NCBI GenBank assembly: GCA_944381495.1
Contig: CALWLJ010000015.1
Span: forward strand, 26,916 to 90,915
Direction of reading: 5' to 3'
Source: an uncultured Mediterraneibacter sp.
Lineage (GTDB): Bacteria > Bacillota > Clostridia > Lachnospirales > Lachnospiraceae
Length of the DNA stretch: 64,000 nt
The notes under the pieces were generated by a model. That model was not told where the DNA came from, searched no databases, and saw only the letters and a program-made list of their open reading frames with translations. How positions within the stretch are numbered: position 1 is the first letter of the stretch; each line of letters begins with the position of its first letter. The translations under genes and the position numbers were made by a program. Shown here piece by piece: positions 63,685 through 64,000 of this stretch.

Positions 63685-64000
63685 ATGAAGAATGATGTCA
63701 ACAAGATCAAAGATGTAAAAAGCACTGTAAATCTGATCTCCGGGGCCTATACATTGCCCCTGATCAACAAACTATTTTCCAACAGTCAGAGGATTGAGGA
63801 TATGGATGATATTTATTTCTCCATGACTGCATTGATGGATACAGACAGAATCAGCGAGGTGTTCCATATGATAAGAGGATTGTTTGGAATTGCCGGTATG
63901 GAATACCCGCAGGAGATCGCACAGTTGGAAAAATCGGAAGAACTGCAGGAATCTTTTGTGTCGGAATTTATTTTTGATTTTTATGATGTGATTGAGGATA
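63685..64000 (+). CDS. Unrecognised protein, 5' part (runs off the window)
   Basis: At least 105 codons, open at the right edge, so only the N-terminus is visible: MKNDVNKIKDVKSTVNLIS, then LPLINKLFSNSQRIEDMDDIY, and an acidic end (QESFVSEFIFDFYDVIED). GAGAGG lies eight bases before ATG 63685; an ATG two codons earlier is too close to it. It appears soluble and helical with no recognised motif. It lies beyond the repeat cluster where pyrH would normally be, so it probably belongs to accessory DNA. Confidence 0.6.
   Translation, partial: MKNDVNKIKDVKSTVNLISGAYTLPLINKLFSNSQRIEDMDDIYFSMTALMDTDRISEVFHMIRGLFGIAGMEYPQEIAQLEKSEELQESFVSEFIFDFYDVIED

Overview
The window is a contiguous stretch of a low-to-medium GC Firmicutes chromosome. 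It looks like a spore-forming member of the Lachnospiraceae (Clostridia). The evidence is gene content and order: an uninterrupted sporulation sigma-K gene, a LysM-GH18 spore-type protein, the ireB-ruvX-DUF1292-fur-rnj block, yifB-dprA-topA-codY, CIRCE-controlled groESL, a chorismate mutase/shikimate kinase fusion, a DUF5688 gene, gltBD and rpsB-tsf. Several genes start at TTG behind strong Shine-Dalgarno sequences. The family-level placement is inference; no 16S gene is present.

Layout. 1-9.8 kb is envelope and export: the C-terminal part of a ZmpB-like metallopeptidase, a MATE transporter, a MarR regulator driving a heterodimeric ABC exporter from a perfect TTGACA/TATAAT promoter wrapped in two operator dyads, a LysM-GH18 protein and a second MATE transporter. 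9.9-13.4 kb holds an Lrp-type regulator, a lone cbiG with an aberrant C-terminus, and amtB-glnK with an attenuator-like leader. 13.6-18.7 kb has an M50-like membrane protease with an unknown partner, the molybdenum cofactor genes moaC, mogA and a MOSC protein, and a GH25 lipoprotein. 18.7-36.8 kb is mostly RNA and information processing: prmA, rsmE, cysteine desulfurase with thiI, mtaB, ireB-ruvX, fur, RNase J, trmR-trhP, sigK, yifB, dprA, topA and codY. 37-45.5 kb carries groESL, guaB, an amidase, aroQ-aroK, yqeG, efp, DUF5688 and tRNA-Arg(CCG). 45.6-52.6 kb has a GntR-ABC-2 operon, nfo, and argS with an AlaX editing protein and a CPBP protease. 52.9-64 kb holds gltBD behind two good CodY boxes, an NlpC/P60 hydrolase with a long structured leader, a VOC protein and rpsB-tsf, and ends in an accessory region.

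The genes fit a nitrogen and nutrient theme (codY, amtB-glnK, gltBD, CodY-like boxes) and a tRNA quality and modification theme (thiI/desulfurase, mtaB, trmR/trhP, argS, tRNA-Arg, AlaX).

The least explained DNA is the roughly 460-base stretch after tsf. A 15-bp perfect direct repeat starting in the tsf terminator T-run (63285-63299 and 63622-63636) brackets a second 14-bp repeat pair, seven copies of the octamer TTGGGGGA in both orientations, and a G-quadruplex motif. No protein is convincingly encoded there. It looks like the attachment-site end, or a deleted remnant, of a mobile element, and an unrecognised gene follows it. Other items worth a look are the proteins at 13.8-16.2 kb (an M50-like protease with a partner carrying a GGADGPTSIF motif), the altered cbiG tail, and the two stand-ins for canonical signalling proteins (PII without the T-loop tyrosine, HPr-like without the active histidine).
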